Made by a program: the position numbers and the translations under genes. From Streptomyces cavernae (GTDB lineage Bacteria > Actinomycetota > Actinomycetes > Streptomycetales > Streptomycetaceae), in assembly GCF_004023625.1 (NCBI RefSeq), contig NZ_RPDJ01000008.1, positions 186,001 through 250,000 on the forward strand: a stretch of DNA of 64,000 nucleotides. The letters run 5' to 3'. Below are positions 51,060 to 59,340 of this stretch, piece after piece (position 1 is the first letter of the stretch; each line of letters starts with the position of its first letter). The notes beneath the pieces were generated by a model. It saw only the letters and a list, made by a program, of their open reading frames with translations, was not told the DNA's origin and did no database searches.

Positions 51060-51290
51060 GAACAGGAAGCTGCGGGCGGCGAAGAAACTCGACTGGTCGC
51101 GGGCGTTGATCGACTCCTCGCACGCGCGGGCGGCTCGGCGGGCCCAGAAGCGGGCCCAGCCCGGTCGACCGCGCACGGCCGGGCAGCAAGTGCCACGTCC
51201 TCACCGACGGCCAAGGCGTCCCGCTCGCGGTGCGCCTGACCGGCGGCAACCGCAACGCGAGCTTCTCGCCGACAGTGCGGTGTGCTGGGC
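51060..51290 (+). mobile_element. IS5-type transposase remnant, frameshifted
   Basis: One frame reads KLDWSRALIDSSHARAARRA and another continues CHVLTDGQGVPLAVRLTGGN. These are consecutive parts of an IS5-family DDE transposase (Asp in IDSSH, the TDGQGVPL strand). Neither end is complete, and the frame changes in between. The boundaries are approximate. Confidence 0.7.
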
Positions 51291-51440
51291 ACCGGCCACC
51301 TCGACGGCTGTGCGCGCGAGCGGGGCGGCGTTCTTGGCCTTGCGGTTCGTCAGACAGGTCTCGATGCGGCGGGCGTCGGTGCGGCGGATCGCGGCCGGCG
51401 TCTGGTAGCCGGGGTCGGCGCATCGCTGCGCGGCGATGTC
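51280..51440 (-). mobile_element. IS110-type transposase fragment
   Basis: The minus strand reads DIAAQRCADPGYQTPAAIRR, TDARRIETCLTNRKAKNAAP and LARTAVEVAGAQHTAL. The YxTPxAIRRxxxxRxxxxLxNRKxxNA pattern matches the middle helical part of Streptomyces IS110-family transposases. Neither the N-terminal DEDD domain nor the C-terminal Ser is present. It overlaps the end of the IS5 remnant in opposite direction. Confidence 0.6.
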
Positions 51441-51659
51441 AGCGGCAGGCCGATCGTGTCACACCGATGGAACGTAAAAGCAACGCGGGAGGTCCTGCTC
51501 CACCATGCGGGACGGTCCTAACATCGTCTCTTCTACGCGCATTGGAATCGGGGTGGGGGCTGTGCGTCGCAGAAGCCGGGTCGTGATGCGGTCGCGTCCG
51601 CGCTGGGGCTCAGCATCCCAACAGTGGACGCCTGCGGCGCGGAGTCCGGCTTCGACTCG

Positions 51660-51942
51660 GACCGTCAGCCTCACCGTCATCTCGACCGACTACGGCGCCA
51701 GCGTCCACAAGAACTCCCAGGCGAGCGGGGCCCGGGTCGGCCCGCTGTTCCAGTCCGAGCATCCGGGCATCCGCCCGGAGACCAAGATCTGCCCCGCGGG
51801 CACCGTCCACCCGAAGGTCGCCGAACTGGTCGAGCTGCGCAAGGCGCCCGACATCGTTCGGACCGACAGCTACGCCGAGTACGTCCAAGGACCTGCTCCG
51901 CAGTGTCGACGAACTAGGGCGGCTTCGGCGCTCAAGGCGTAG
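51660..51942 (+). pseudogene. fragment of an unidentified protein
   Basis: The frame contains GPLFQSEHPGIRPETKICPA and GTVHPKVAELVELRKAPDIV, then RTDSYAEYV. Then the likely continuation, KDLLRSVDEL, shifts to another frame at about 51885. The regular, non-repetitive sequence suggests the C-terminal end of a once real gene. I do not recognise the family. Confidence 0.45.
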
Positions 51943-52160
51943 GGCGATCGCGTTGCCGCTCGACCGGAGGAGGCGGATGCGAGGCGCTGACCACGCCCGT
52001 GTGTCCACATTGCTGACCACCCGTCGCACGACACGGCCAGAGCGACGGCGAGGGCTGCTCCCAGGTCGTCCGCCGCCGGACCACGAGCGTAGGTCGGTGC
52101 ACCCAACCCGTCGCCCAGCAGGCGGCGATTCCTCAACACCATGATCCGCTGAGAGGCACC

Positions 52161-52943
52161 GTGATCCGCAAGAGATTCCGCAGGTCTACCATCAACGCTG
52201 CGGATGCCGTCGAAGCAGGTGTGCCCAAGTTGATCCACGTCATCTGGATCGGCAAGAAGGCATTCCCCTACCGGGACAACTTCCACACCTGGAAGGAGCA
52301 CAACCCCGACTACAAGGTCCAGCTCTGGACCGACAAGAGCCTCCCCGTACTGCACAACCAGTGGATCTACGACGCCCTCGCCGACCAGCCGCCTGCCATA
52401 CGGGCCGACCTTCTCCGCCTCGAAATCCTCGCGCAGTACGGCGGCATCTACACCGACGCCGACTCCTGGTGCACCCAGCCCATCGCCCCCCTGGTCGACG
52501 GCCTGACCCTGTTCGGCATGACCGGCAACAAGGGCAACGTCCAGAACGCCACCCTCGGCACCGTCCGGAACCATCCCGCCTACCGCCTGATCGTCGAAGG
52601 CGCCGGGGCACGCTACCTCCGCCTGGCCTACGTCAAGCGCAACACGACCGAGAAGTACGAGGTCTTCGACATCTTCGGCACCCGCTACGTCACTCCCATA
52701 CTGCGTTCCTTCCCTGACTTCACTCAGATCGACCAGGGTGCGGCAAAGGGAAGTCGCCGCCTGATATGCGTTGAGGGCCTGGACAACACCAGCGAGGCAT
52801 ACATCGTCCACGCCAACGCGACCAGTTGGAAGAAGGCGGGCAGCGACAACCGCCTCACGCTCACGCCGGCCCGTCCCGAAATGGCACCTCCGGTGCGACC
52901 CCGCGGCGGGCCGGGTTTAACGAACTACCCGTACTCAGGTTGA
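52161..52943 (+). CDS. GT32-like glycosyltransferase (DXD sugar transferase)
   Basis: The 260-residue protein has the start PKLIHVIWIGKKAFPYRDNF near residue 22, then PDYKVQLWTDKSL near 48 and PAIRADLLRLEILAQYGGIYTDADSW near 78-103. This last motif, ending in DAD, is the nucleotide-sugar and manganese site of GT32 (OCH1-like) and the capsular-polysaccharide/toxin-type transferases. No membrane segment is present. It would transfer a sugar from a nucleotide sugar in the cytoplasm; the acceptor is unknown. The GTG start has GAGAGG four bases before it. It lies alone inside insertion-sequence debris, so it was probably acquired. Confidence 0.82.
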   Translation: MIRKRFRRSTINAADAVEAGVPKLIHVIWIGKKAFPYRDNFHTWKEHNPDYKVQLWTDKSLPVLHNQWIYDALADQPPAIRADLLRLEILAQYGGIYTDADSWCTQPIAPLVDGLTLFGMTGNKGNVQNATLGTVRNHPAYRLIVEGAGARYLRLAYVKRNTTEKYEVFDIFGTRYVTPILRSFPDFTQIDQGAAKGSRRLICVEGLDNTSEAYIVHANATSWKKAGSDNRLTLTPARPEMAPPVRPRGGPGLTNYPYSG

Positions 52944-52999
52944 ACTCTCGGTGTCCGCGGGCCCGTGACGGTTCTTGACCGCTACGGTACGACGTTCTC

Positions 53000-53152
53000 A
53001 TGCGGCACGCGCATGGGGGCGGGCTGACGCCCCGGGAGCAGGAGAAGCGGGAGCGGGTGCGTCTGGAGGCGGCTGATAGTTTCGCTCGCAGGGAGAAGAT
53101 CGAGGTCGTCGCAAGGGATTCTTCGGGTGACGCCGGACTCGGCCTCGTGTGA
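53000..53152 (+). mobile_element. N-terminal fragment of an IS630-family transposase
   Basis: The frame reads MRHAHGGGLTPREQEKRERV and RLEAADSFARREKIEVVAR, which is the usual start of a winged-helix IS630-type transposase in Streptomyces. It then runs out of frame and stops after 50 codons. No further part is present. The galactonate dehydratase stop lies 22 bp downstream. Confidence 0.7.
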
Positions 53153-53174
53153 CCGCCCGGGCGGGCCTGCCCCG

Positions 53175-54320
53175 CTACCAGGAGGCGAGTGAGCCGTCGG
53201 TGTTGCGCCAGACGGGGTTGCGCCAGCGGTGGCCGCGTTCGGCGGCGGCGCGGACCGCGTCCTCGTCGATGGTGATGCCGAGGCCGGGCGCGGTCGGGCG
53301 GTCGATGTAGCCGTCGCGGAAGGTGAAGGGTGTTGTGTCGGCGAGGTAGTCCAGCAGTCCGCTGCTGTCGCCATAGCCGATGCCCAGTGCTTGTTCCTGG
53401 ATGAGGAAGTTGGGGATCGCGAAGTCGAGTTGCAGGCTGGCCGCGAGGGCGATCGGACCGAGTGGGCAGTGCGGGGCCACCAGGACGTCGTAGGCCTCGG
53501 CCATCGCCGCGATCCGGCGGGTTTCGGAGATGCCTCCGGCGTGGCTGATGTCGGGCTGGGCCACGGCGATGCCGTCGGAGAGTACGGAGCGGAAGTCCCA
53601 GCGGGAGTACAGGCGTTCACCGGTGGCGATGGGGATGGTCGTGGAGCGCACGACGGCGCCGAGGTCCTGGGTGAACTCCGGCAGCACCGGCTCTTCGACG
53701 AAGAGCGGCAGGAGCGGTTCCAGGAGGGGCAGGACACGGCGGGACATCGCTCCGTTGAAGCGGCCGTGGAAGTCCAGTGCCAGGTCGCGCTCCGGTCCGA
53801 TGGTCTCGCGGACCACGGTCACGCCGTCCACGATGGCGTTGATCGCGGCGGGGGCGGCGAGGGGCTCCAGCTGGCCGCAGGGGTTGAGCTTGACCGCCGT
53901 CATGCCCTTGGCGACCTGCGTGGCCGCCGACTCGGCAAGTTCCTCCAGGGTTTCGCCGCCCACCCAGCCGTAGACGCGTACCCGGTCGCGCACGTGGCCG
54001 CCGAGGAGCTGGTGGACCGGGACGCCGTGGGTCTTGCCCGCGATGTCCCACAGTGCCTGGTCGATGCCGGCCAGGGCGCTGTGCAGGACGACGCCGCCGC
54101 GGTAGAAGCCGCTCTTGGCCAGCACCTGCCAGTGCTCCTCTATGCGGGCGGGGTCCTGGCCGACCAGGTAGTCGAACATCTCCTCGACACAGCGGGCGAC
54201 AGTGGCCGCCTTGCCCTCGACGATGGGCTCTCCCCAGCCGGAGATGCCCTCGTCGGTGTCAACACGCAGAAAGAGCCAGCGCGGTTCGACGAGGAAGAGT
54301 TCGTAGCCAGTGATCTTCAC
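53175..54320 (-). CDS. dgoD: D-galactonate dehydratase
   Basis: The 381-residue enolase-superfamily enzyme removes water from D-galactonate to give 2-keto-3-deoxygalactonate. The length equals that of the E. coli enzyme. GISGWGEPIVEGKAATV near residue 28 is the N-terminal cap. LALDFHGRFN near 180 holds the first metal Asp and a catalytic His; FVEEPV and IATGERLYSR supply the other two metal Glu residues; DISHAGGISE near 280 holds the second His. GTG at 54320 has GGAGGT five bases before it; the longer frame is not used. The next steps (KDG kinase, lactonase) are broken just upstream. Confidence 0.9.
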   Translation of the reverse strand: MKITGYELFLVEPRWLFLRVDTDEGISGWGEPIVEGKAATVARCVEEMFDYLVGQDPARIEEHWQVLAKSGFYRGGVVLHSALAGIDQALWDIAGKTHGVPVHQLLGGHVRDRVRVYGWVGGETLEELAESAATQVAKGMTAVKLNPCGQLEPLAAPAAINAIVDGVTVVRETIGPERDLALDFHGRFNGAMSRRVLPLLEPLLPLFVEEPVLPEFTQDLGAVVRSTTIPIATGERLYSRWDFRSVLSDGIAVAQPDISHAGGISETRRIAAMAEAYDVLVAPHCPLGPIALAASLQLDFAIPNFLIQEQALGIGYGDSSGLLDYLADTTPFTFRDGYIDRPTAPGLGITIDEDAVRAAAERGHRWRNPVWRNTDGSLASW

Positions 54321-54390
54321 GGTTACCTCCGGGGCCAGTGAGACCGAGCCGCTGTCGTACGACGAACTGCTGGAGATAGGCAAGAAGTGA

Positions 54391-54915
54391 CCAAGCGCAG
54401 GCTCGGCAAGGTCAAGGTCTCACGGACTGAGCGCCTCGGTCCGCTCGCTTCTGTGGAGCGAGGCCGAGGCCAGGTATACGCTGCTGCCGCTGCTGCCGCT
54501 GCTGCCGCTGCTGCCGCTGCTGCGCAGGAGAGCCCTGGTCTTCGCGGGACCGCACGAGGCCCGGCTCGCGGTGCCTGGTACCGACGCCCCGGAGGAGCCG
54601 GCCAAGGGCATCTGCGACCTCGGCCCCGCCGGAGCCGTCAGCAAGCTGGGCGCCGAGGGCACCTTCGCCCTCCTCGACGGCCGGGAACACCGGCAGCCCG
54701 CCGTGCCCGTCACCGTGCACGACTCCGTGGGAGAGGGAGACGCGTTCGCCGCCGGATACCTCGCCGAACTGCTCGCGGGCGAACCGCCGGAGCAGCGGCT
54801 GCGGACGGCGGCCCTGCTCGGCGCCTTCGCCGTCAGCACCACGGGCGACTGGGAGGGCCTGCCCAGGCGTCACGAACTGGACGCGCTCGACCACCACGAC
54901 GACATCGTCCGCTGA
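54391..54915 (+). pseudogene. truncated PfkB-type 2-keto-3-deoxygluconate kinase
   Basis: The frame after the TGA at 54388 contains RSLLWSEAEARYTLLPLLP, a run of LLP repeats, then PAKGICDLGPAGAVSKLGAE and VTVHDSVGEGDAFAAGYLAE. The last part is the PfkB signature with the catalytic Asp (usual DTVGAGD). The N-terminal half, about 170 residues with the sugar-binding lid, is missing. The LLP run comes from a 9-bp microsatellite where relatives have one LLP. It would have phosphorylated the product of DgoD. It is probably inactive. Confidence 0.75.
54481..54522 (+). repeat. 9-bp microsatellite (CTGCTGCCG)
   Basis: Four perfect copies of CTGCTGCCG are followed by a CTGCTG partial copy. In the kinase frame it encodes Leu-Leu-Pro repeats; in another frame it makes a poly-alanine run. 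Confidence 0.95.
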
Positions 54916-55056
54916 CCACGGCGGGACGCCCAGGCCGACCACGCGCGGACAGCGCCACACCCATGTCCCGATCCAAGTAAGTACCGGGAACCCCCATGCC
55001 AACCCCCGCCTCCCCCGAAGTAGTACGGCAGCAGCGACACGGCACCCGGCAGCGTA

Positions 55057-55197
55057 GGCGTGCTCCGCCTCGACGCGGACGGACGCCCCGTGGAGCTGAC
55101 CGATGTCGCCGTCCACGAAGGGGCGGGCCCGGTCGCCGGACGGCAGGAGGGCAGCCACGCCCATCAGGTGCTCGTCGACCCGGCGGGCCGTTACTGA
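55057..55197 (+). pseudogene. fragment of a lactonase-family beta-propeller protein
   Basis: The frame reads GVLRLDADGRPVELTDVAVH, EGAGPVAGRQEGSHAHQVLV and DPAGRY, then a stop. HAHQVLVDPxGR is the characteristic metal-site strand of 6-phosphogluconolactonase-like (YkgB-type) lactonases. Both ends of the protein are missing. A sugar-acid lactonase would fit the galactonate pathway. Confidence 0.65.
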
Positions 55198-55207
55198 CTT
55201 CGGCTCG

Positions 55208-55350
55208 TCAGGGTGACGTTGGATCGTCCAGGGTCAGGCCAGTGCCCGCTATGAAACCGTCGATGGTGTCGGGCCGGTACTGAAGTCGCTTGAGCGGTTG
55301 CGGACGCGGGCCTCGAGTCGGTCGAGGGCGACCACGGCGAGGTTGGCGCA
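55208..55350 (-). mobile_element. 3' end of a transposase, frameshifted
   Basis: The minus strand reads ICANLAVVALDRLEARVRNR and, after a one-base shift, LKRLQYRPDTIDGFIAGTGL then TLDDPTSP and a stop. This is the usual C-terminal end of a Streptomyces transposase. It separates the lactonase fragment from the amidohydrolase fragment. Confidence 0.6.
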
Positions 55351-55848
55351 GATCGTCCACCCGACGACATCGCACGGTTCAGGGCACTGGACGCCGTCGC
55401 GAACATCCAGCCCCTGTGGGCCGCGCACGAACCCCAGATGGACGAGTTCACCATTCCGGTCATCGGCCCCGAGCGCGCCCGCCGGCAGTATCCCTTCGCC
55501 GCGCTCCGCGAGGCGGGGGCGAGGCTGGCTGCCGGCGGCGACTGGCCAGCGACCAGCCCCGATCCGATCAGCGGCATCCATGTGGCGGTCAACCGGCTCC
55601 TGCCCCACTCGAGGGCTGAGCCGTTCCTGCCGGGACAGCGGATCGCCCTCGATACCGCCCTGGCCGCCTACACGGCGGGATCCGCCTGGGTGAACCACCT
55701 CGACGACACCGGTTCCATCGTCGTCGGAAACCTCGCCGACCTGGTCGTCCTGGACCGCGACCACTGCGCCGGGCCCCCTGAGGAGATCTCCTCGACGAAG
55801 GTCACCGCCACATGCGTGGAGGGCTCGGCGGTTCACACGGCACCCTGA
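55345..55848 (+). pseudogene. C-terminal fragment of a YtcJ-like amidohydrolase
   Basis: The frame reads DDIARFRALDAVANIQPLWA, AHEPQMDEFTIPVIGPERAR, GGDWPATSPDPISGIHVAVN and NLADLVVLDRDHCAGPPEEI. It is the C-terminal half of amidohydrolases of the YtcJ type, including the DWP-type Asp metal ligand. The N-terminal half with the His-x-His metal site is missing, cut by the transposase end. An ATG at 55438 is in frame, but no functional enzyme can result. Confidence 0.75.
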
Positions 55849-55888
55849 CGTCCGAGGCGAGGGGACACAATCTGCCCGCCTGCGGCCA

Positions 55889-55903
55889 CTAATAAACGTT
55901 CAT
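55889..55903 (+). promoter_or_regulatory. 15-bp shared operator, copy 1 (TetR promoter)
   Basis: CTAATAAACGTTCAT lies 70 bp before the TetR start. The identical 15 bases occur at 62971-62985 before the aminotransferase operon, in the same plus-strand orientation. AACGTT is the palindromic core. Its AT-richness stands out. Confidence 0.8.
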
Positions 55904-55973
55904 GCGAATATTTGGGGGGCGGTAGGCTGGCAGGTGAGGGGGTCCGACGGGCCCGTCCAGCGGGAGGGCGAGA

Positions 55974-56603
55974 GTGCCACGAGGCAGATTCGCGGCGGAA
56001 CAGGTCGACGGCAGGCGTGTCAGGCGCGCCGCGTCCGGGACCGAGGACCGACGGGACCAGATCCTGCGCGCCGCCGCCGACGTCATCTGCGAACGGGGCT
56101 TCGCCGACACCCGCATCGCGCAGATCGCCGACCGGGCCGGTGTCAGCGGTGCCACCATCATCTACCACTTCCGCACGCTCGACCGCCTGCTGGTGGAGGC
56201 TCTCAAGCACGCGGAGGAACAGTTCTACGCCTCCGCCGAGCAGGTTGTCGCCGACGGCGCCACCCCCGAGGAACGCCTGCGGCGCCTGGTCGAGTGGGTT
56301 TTCTCCGCGGAGCACGACAACCCCCAGCTCTGGGCTCTGTGGCTCGACACCTGGTCGCAGGCGACGCGCCATGAAGAGGTCGCGGCAACCCGTGCGGCAC
56401 AGGACGAACGGTGGCGGGCCATGATCGCCGACATCGTCCGTGAGCTCCCGCTCGAACCGGGAGACGTCGAGCGCTTTTCCGTGGGGTTCGGCGCCTTCAT
56501 CGACGGGCTCACCATCCAAGTCGCCCTCGACGACCCGAGCATGACACCCGGGTTCGCGTGCGAGCTGGCCCTGTCCTATGCGAAGGCCGCACTCGGACGG
56601 TGA
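55974..56603 (+). CDS. TetR-family regulator of the aminotransferase operon
   Basis: A 209-residue TetR/AcrR protein. RDQILRAAADVICERGFADT and RIAQIADRAGVSGATIIYHF (about residues 24-65) form the helix-turn-helix. The C-terminal domain (about 80-205) resembles TetR_C_6 of the BetI type, with EHDNPQLWALWLDTWSQATR. GTG at 55974 has GGAGG ten bases before it. It is convergent with the reductase gene at the operon's end, yet its promoter and the operon promoter share a 15-bp sequence, so it probably controls both. BetI-like ligands are amines or aldehydes. Confidence 0.9.
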   Translation: MPRGRFAAEQVDGRRVRRAASGTEDRRDQILRAAADVICERGFADTRIAQIADRAGVSGATIIYHFRTLDRLLVEALKHAEEQFYASAEQVVADGATPEERLRRLVEWVFSAEHDNPQLWALWLDTWSQATRHEEVAATRAAQDERWRAMIADIVRELPLEPGDVERFSVGFGAFIDGLTIQVALDDPSMTPGFACELALSYAKAALGR

Positions 56604-56628
56604 GTCACGTGCGTTGCTCCCGCTCCCG

Positions 56629-57909
56629 TCAGGACGCGCCCGTACCGGGCCCGGGGGCACCGAGGAGGGCGACGACGTTGCCGAAGACATTCTCGCCACG
56701 CCCCATCGCCGCATGCGCCGCAGGGAGTTCGGTGAAGGCGATGGTACGTCCGAGGCAGGGATCGATCTTCCCCTCACGGACGAGGTCGTTGTAGGCGACG
56801 GCCTGGGCGTCGTTGGTGCCGTGTGAGCCCTGCAGACGCTTCTGCCTCGTCCAGTGGTAGCGCAGGTCGACGACGGCGTCGTATCCGGTGGTTCCCGCGC
56901 AGATGACGACCATGCCGCCCGGCTGGCAGACGAGGACGCTGGTGGGGATGGTGGCCGCGCCTGGGTGTTCGAAGACGATCGCGGGATCCTTTCGCTCACC
57001 GACGATGTCCCAGAGCCGCTTGCCGAAACGTCGTGCCTCGGCGGTCCACTCCTTCTGCCCGACCGAGTCGTCGACGAGGGGCGGGATGCCCCAGTGGGTG
57101 AATTCCCTGCGGTCGATCCAGCCGACAGCGCCGTGGCGTTCGCTGTACTTGCCGCGCTCCCCGTCCGAGACAACGGCCACCGGCGTGGCTCCGGCGAGCC
57201 GGGCGAGCTGCAATGCCTGGGTTCCCAGACCGCCCGAGCCGCCCCAGACGAGCACGACGTCGCCCTCCTGGACGGTGTTGCCGGCCCAGCCGTGGAGCAT
57301 GCGGTAGGCGGTGGTGCCGACGAGTGTGGGTGCGGCGGCTTGTTCCCAGGTCAGATGGTCGGCCTTCGGGAGCACCTGGTGGGCCTGGACGCGGGCGAAC
57401 TGGCCGAATGACCCGTAGTTCGTGTCGTAGCCCCAGATCCTGGCGCTGGGCGCAATCATCTGGTCGCGGCCCTCGACGATCCAGGGGTCGTCCGCGTCCC
57501 ACCATCCCGGGTGGATGACCACGTGGTCGCCGATGGTGATGCCGGTGACATGGTCGCCGACGGCGTAGACGATGCCGGAGGCGTCGGAACCTCCGACGTG
57601 GAAGTCCTCGGTCTCGCCGCGCTTCTGGCGGGTGCCGATCTGGTCGACGGGGTAACCGCGGGCGGCCCAGACGTTGTTGTAGTTGACGCCGGCGGCCATG
57701 ACGGCGACGAGTACCTCGTCCGGTCCGATGGCCGGGGTGGGCACGAGTTCGGGCCGGAACGCCCGGGCCGGGTCACCGTAGCGGTCGGGTCGTACGACCT
57801 GCGCGTGCATGTGTGTCGGCACCTGGCCCAAGGGGGGAAGGCTGCCGATGTCGACAGATGACAGGGTGGGAGTGGATACGGAACGCCGGTCGGCGTCTGT
57901 GGTGCTCAT
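56629..57909 (-). CDS. crotonyl-CoA carboxylase/reductase-like enoyl-CoA reductase
   Basis: The 426-residue medium-chain dehydrogenase belongs to the crotonyl-CoA carboxylase/reductase branch. VAVMAAGVNYNNVWAARGYP near residue 68, HVGGSDASGIVYAVGDHVTG near 104, KADHLTWEQAAAPTLVGTTAYRML near 180 and VLVWGGSGGLGTQALQLARLAG near 220 match the family closely, as does VFEHPGAATIPTSVLVC. The pocket motif usually read WGFET is WGYDT here (Tyr161, Asp162), while Asn in NYN and His363 of GSH are kept. It may therefore reduce without carboxylating. It is the last gene of the operon, 33 bp after the aldehyde dehydrogenase. Confidence 0.88.
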   Translation of the reverse strand: MSTTDADRRSVSTPTLSSVDIGSLPPLGQVPTHMHAQVVRPDRYGDPARAFRPELVPTPAIGPDEVLVAVMAAGVNYNNVWAARGYPVDQIGTRQKRGETEDFHVGGSDASGIVYAVGDHVTGITIGDHVVIHPGWWDADDPWIVEGRDQMIAPSARIWGYDTNYGSFGQFARVQAHQVLPKADHLTWEQAAAPTLVGTTAYRMLHGWAGNTVQEGDVVLVWGGSGGLGTQALQLARLAGATPVAVVSDGERGKYSERHGAVGWIDRREFTHWGIPPLVDDSVGQKEWTAEARRFGKRLWDIVGERKDPAIVFEHPGAATIPTSVLVCQPGGMVVICAGTTGYDAVVDLRYHWTRQKRLQGSHGTNDAQAVAYNDLVREGKIDPCLGRTIAFTELPAAHAAMGRGENVFGNVVALLGAPGPGTGAS

Positions 57910-57942
57910 GTGCTGCCTCTCCGATGGAGATGTCTTGGCGGT

Positions 57943-59340
57943 TCAGGCGAGTTGGATGGCCTTGGTCTCCAGAAACTCCTCAAGGCCGTAGCGACCGAGT
58001 TCACGGCCGTTCCCGGACTGCTTGTAGCCACCGAAGGGCGCCGCGACGTTGAACTCGGCGCCGTTGACGTCGACCTGTCCGGTGCGAAGTCGCCGCGCGA
58101 TCGCCAGGCCGCTTTCTGTGGTCGCGGCCCAGACGCCGCCGTGCAGCCCGTAGCGGCTGTCGTTGACGAGTGTGATCGCCTCGTCGAGGGTGTCGTAGGA
58201 GAGGATCACCAGCACCGGGCCGAAGATCTCTTCCTGGGCGATGGTCATCTCCGGGCTCACGTCGCCGAAGACGGTCACCTTCGCGTAGTTGCCGTTGGGC
58301 CGGTCGTCCGGATGCCCGAGTCCACCGGTGATCAGTGCGGCTCCGGCGTCGAGCCCGGCCGCGATGTGGGACTGCACGCGGTTGTACTGGTCCGGCGATA
58401 CCAGCGGGCCCAGCTCGGGTTGGATCTCGGCGGCGACGCGGGCGGCGATCCGGGCGACGGCGTCCCTCGCGGAACGCGGGGTGATGAGGCGGGTCCAGGC
58501 GTTGCAGCACTGCCCAGAGTTGGTCATGCAGGAGCGCACGGTCGCTGTGACCGCCTGCTCCAGGTCCGCGTCGGGCGTCACCAGGCTGGCCGACTTGCCG
58601 CCGAGTTCGAGCGCGACCCGTTTGACGGTCGCGGCGGCGGCCTGGCCGACCAGGGCGCCCGCACGGGTCGATCCGGTGAAGGAGACCATGTCCACGTCGG
58701 TATGACGGCTCATCGCCTCCCCCACGACGGGGCCGGTGCCGAAGACCAGGTTGAACACGCCCGCGGGAATGCCCGCTTCGTCGAGGAGTTCGGTGAACCG
58801 GCAGGTCGCCAAGGGCGTCAGCTCGGCCGGCTTGGCCACGACCGTGCATCCTGCGGCCAGGGCCGGGACGATCTTGGCTACGAGCTGGTAGAGCGGGTAG
58901 TTCCAGGGCAGGATCGCGGCGACCACGCCGATCGGCTCCCGGGTGACGAGCGAGTTCCCGATGCGCTCCTCGTCGGGTTCGTGGGCGAGCTGCGCCACGT
59001 AGTCGTCGATGATGGCGATGGGTGTGCCGACATGCTCGCTCAGCGCGAACGCTTGCGGTGCGCCCATCTCCGTCTCGATGAGCCGGGCCAGCTCCTCGGC
59101 ATGCGAGCGGAGGAGCTGGCCCAGCGCGCCGAGCAGCCGGGCCCGTTCGTCCCGTGGTGTTGCCGCCCAGTCGGGGAAGGCCGAACGGGCGGCGGCGACG
59201 GCCGCGTCGACGTCGGCGGCGCCGCCGGCGGGCGCCGATCCCACGACGAGGTGGGTGGCCGGGTCGATGACGGGTGTCCGGTCCGCGGTCGTCGGCGGGC
59301 ACCAACGGCCGTTGATGTAGTGGCACTTGATGTCGGTCAT
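57943..59340 (-). CDS. NAD(P)-dependent aldehyde dehydrogenase
   Basis: The 465-residue enzyme oxidises an aldehyde to its acid. ILPWNYPLYQLVAKIVPALA near residue 144 and FTGSTRAGALVGQ near 222 bind the cofactor. The catalytic Glu is in VALELGGKSASLV near 245 and the catalytic Cys in TNSGQCCNAWTRL near 282. FGGYKQSGNGRELGRYGLEE near 438 is the C-terminal signature. The sequence is of the broad ALDH family, not methylmalonate-semialdehyde type. The ATG overlaps the stop of the acyl-CoA synthetase gene. It probably handles the semialdehyde made by the aminotransferase. Confidence 0.93.
   Translation of the reverse strand: MTDIKCHYINGRWCPPTTADRTPVIDPATHLVVGSAPAGGAADVDAAVAAARSAFPDWAATPRDERARLLGALGQLLRSHAEELARLIETEMGAPQAFALSEHVGTPIAIIDDYVAQLAHEPDEERIGNSLVTREPIGVVAAILPWNYPLYQLVAKIVPALAAGCTVVAKPAELTPLATCRFTELLDEAGIPAGVFNLVFGTGPVVGEAMSRHTDVDMVSFTGSTRAGALVGQAAAATVKRVALELGGKSASLVTPDADLEQAVTATVRSCMTNSGQCCNAWTRLITPRSARDAVARIAARVAAEIQPELGPLVSPDQYNRVQSHIAAGLDAGAALITGGLGHPDDRPNGNYAKVTVFGDVSPEMTIAQEEIFGPVLVILSYDTLDEAITLVNDSRYGLHGGVWAATTESGLAIARRLRTGQVDVNGAEFNVAAPFGGYKQSGNGRELGRYGLEEFLETKAIQLA

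Noticed and set aside
54387..54980. 197-residue frame with a 15-residue poly-alanine run
   Set aside because: The alanines come from the 9-bp microsatellite read in the wrong frame; the kinase frame is the one with family motifs.
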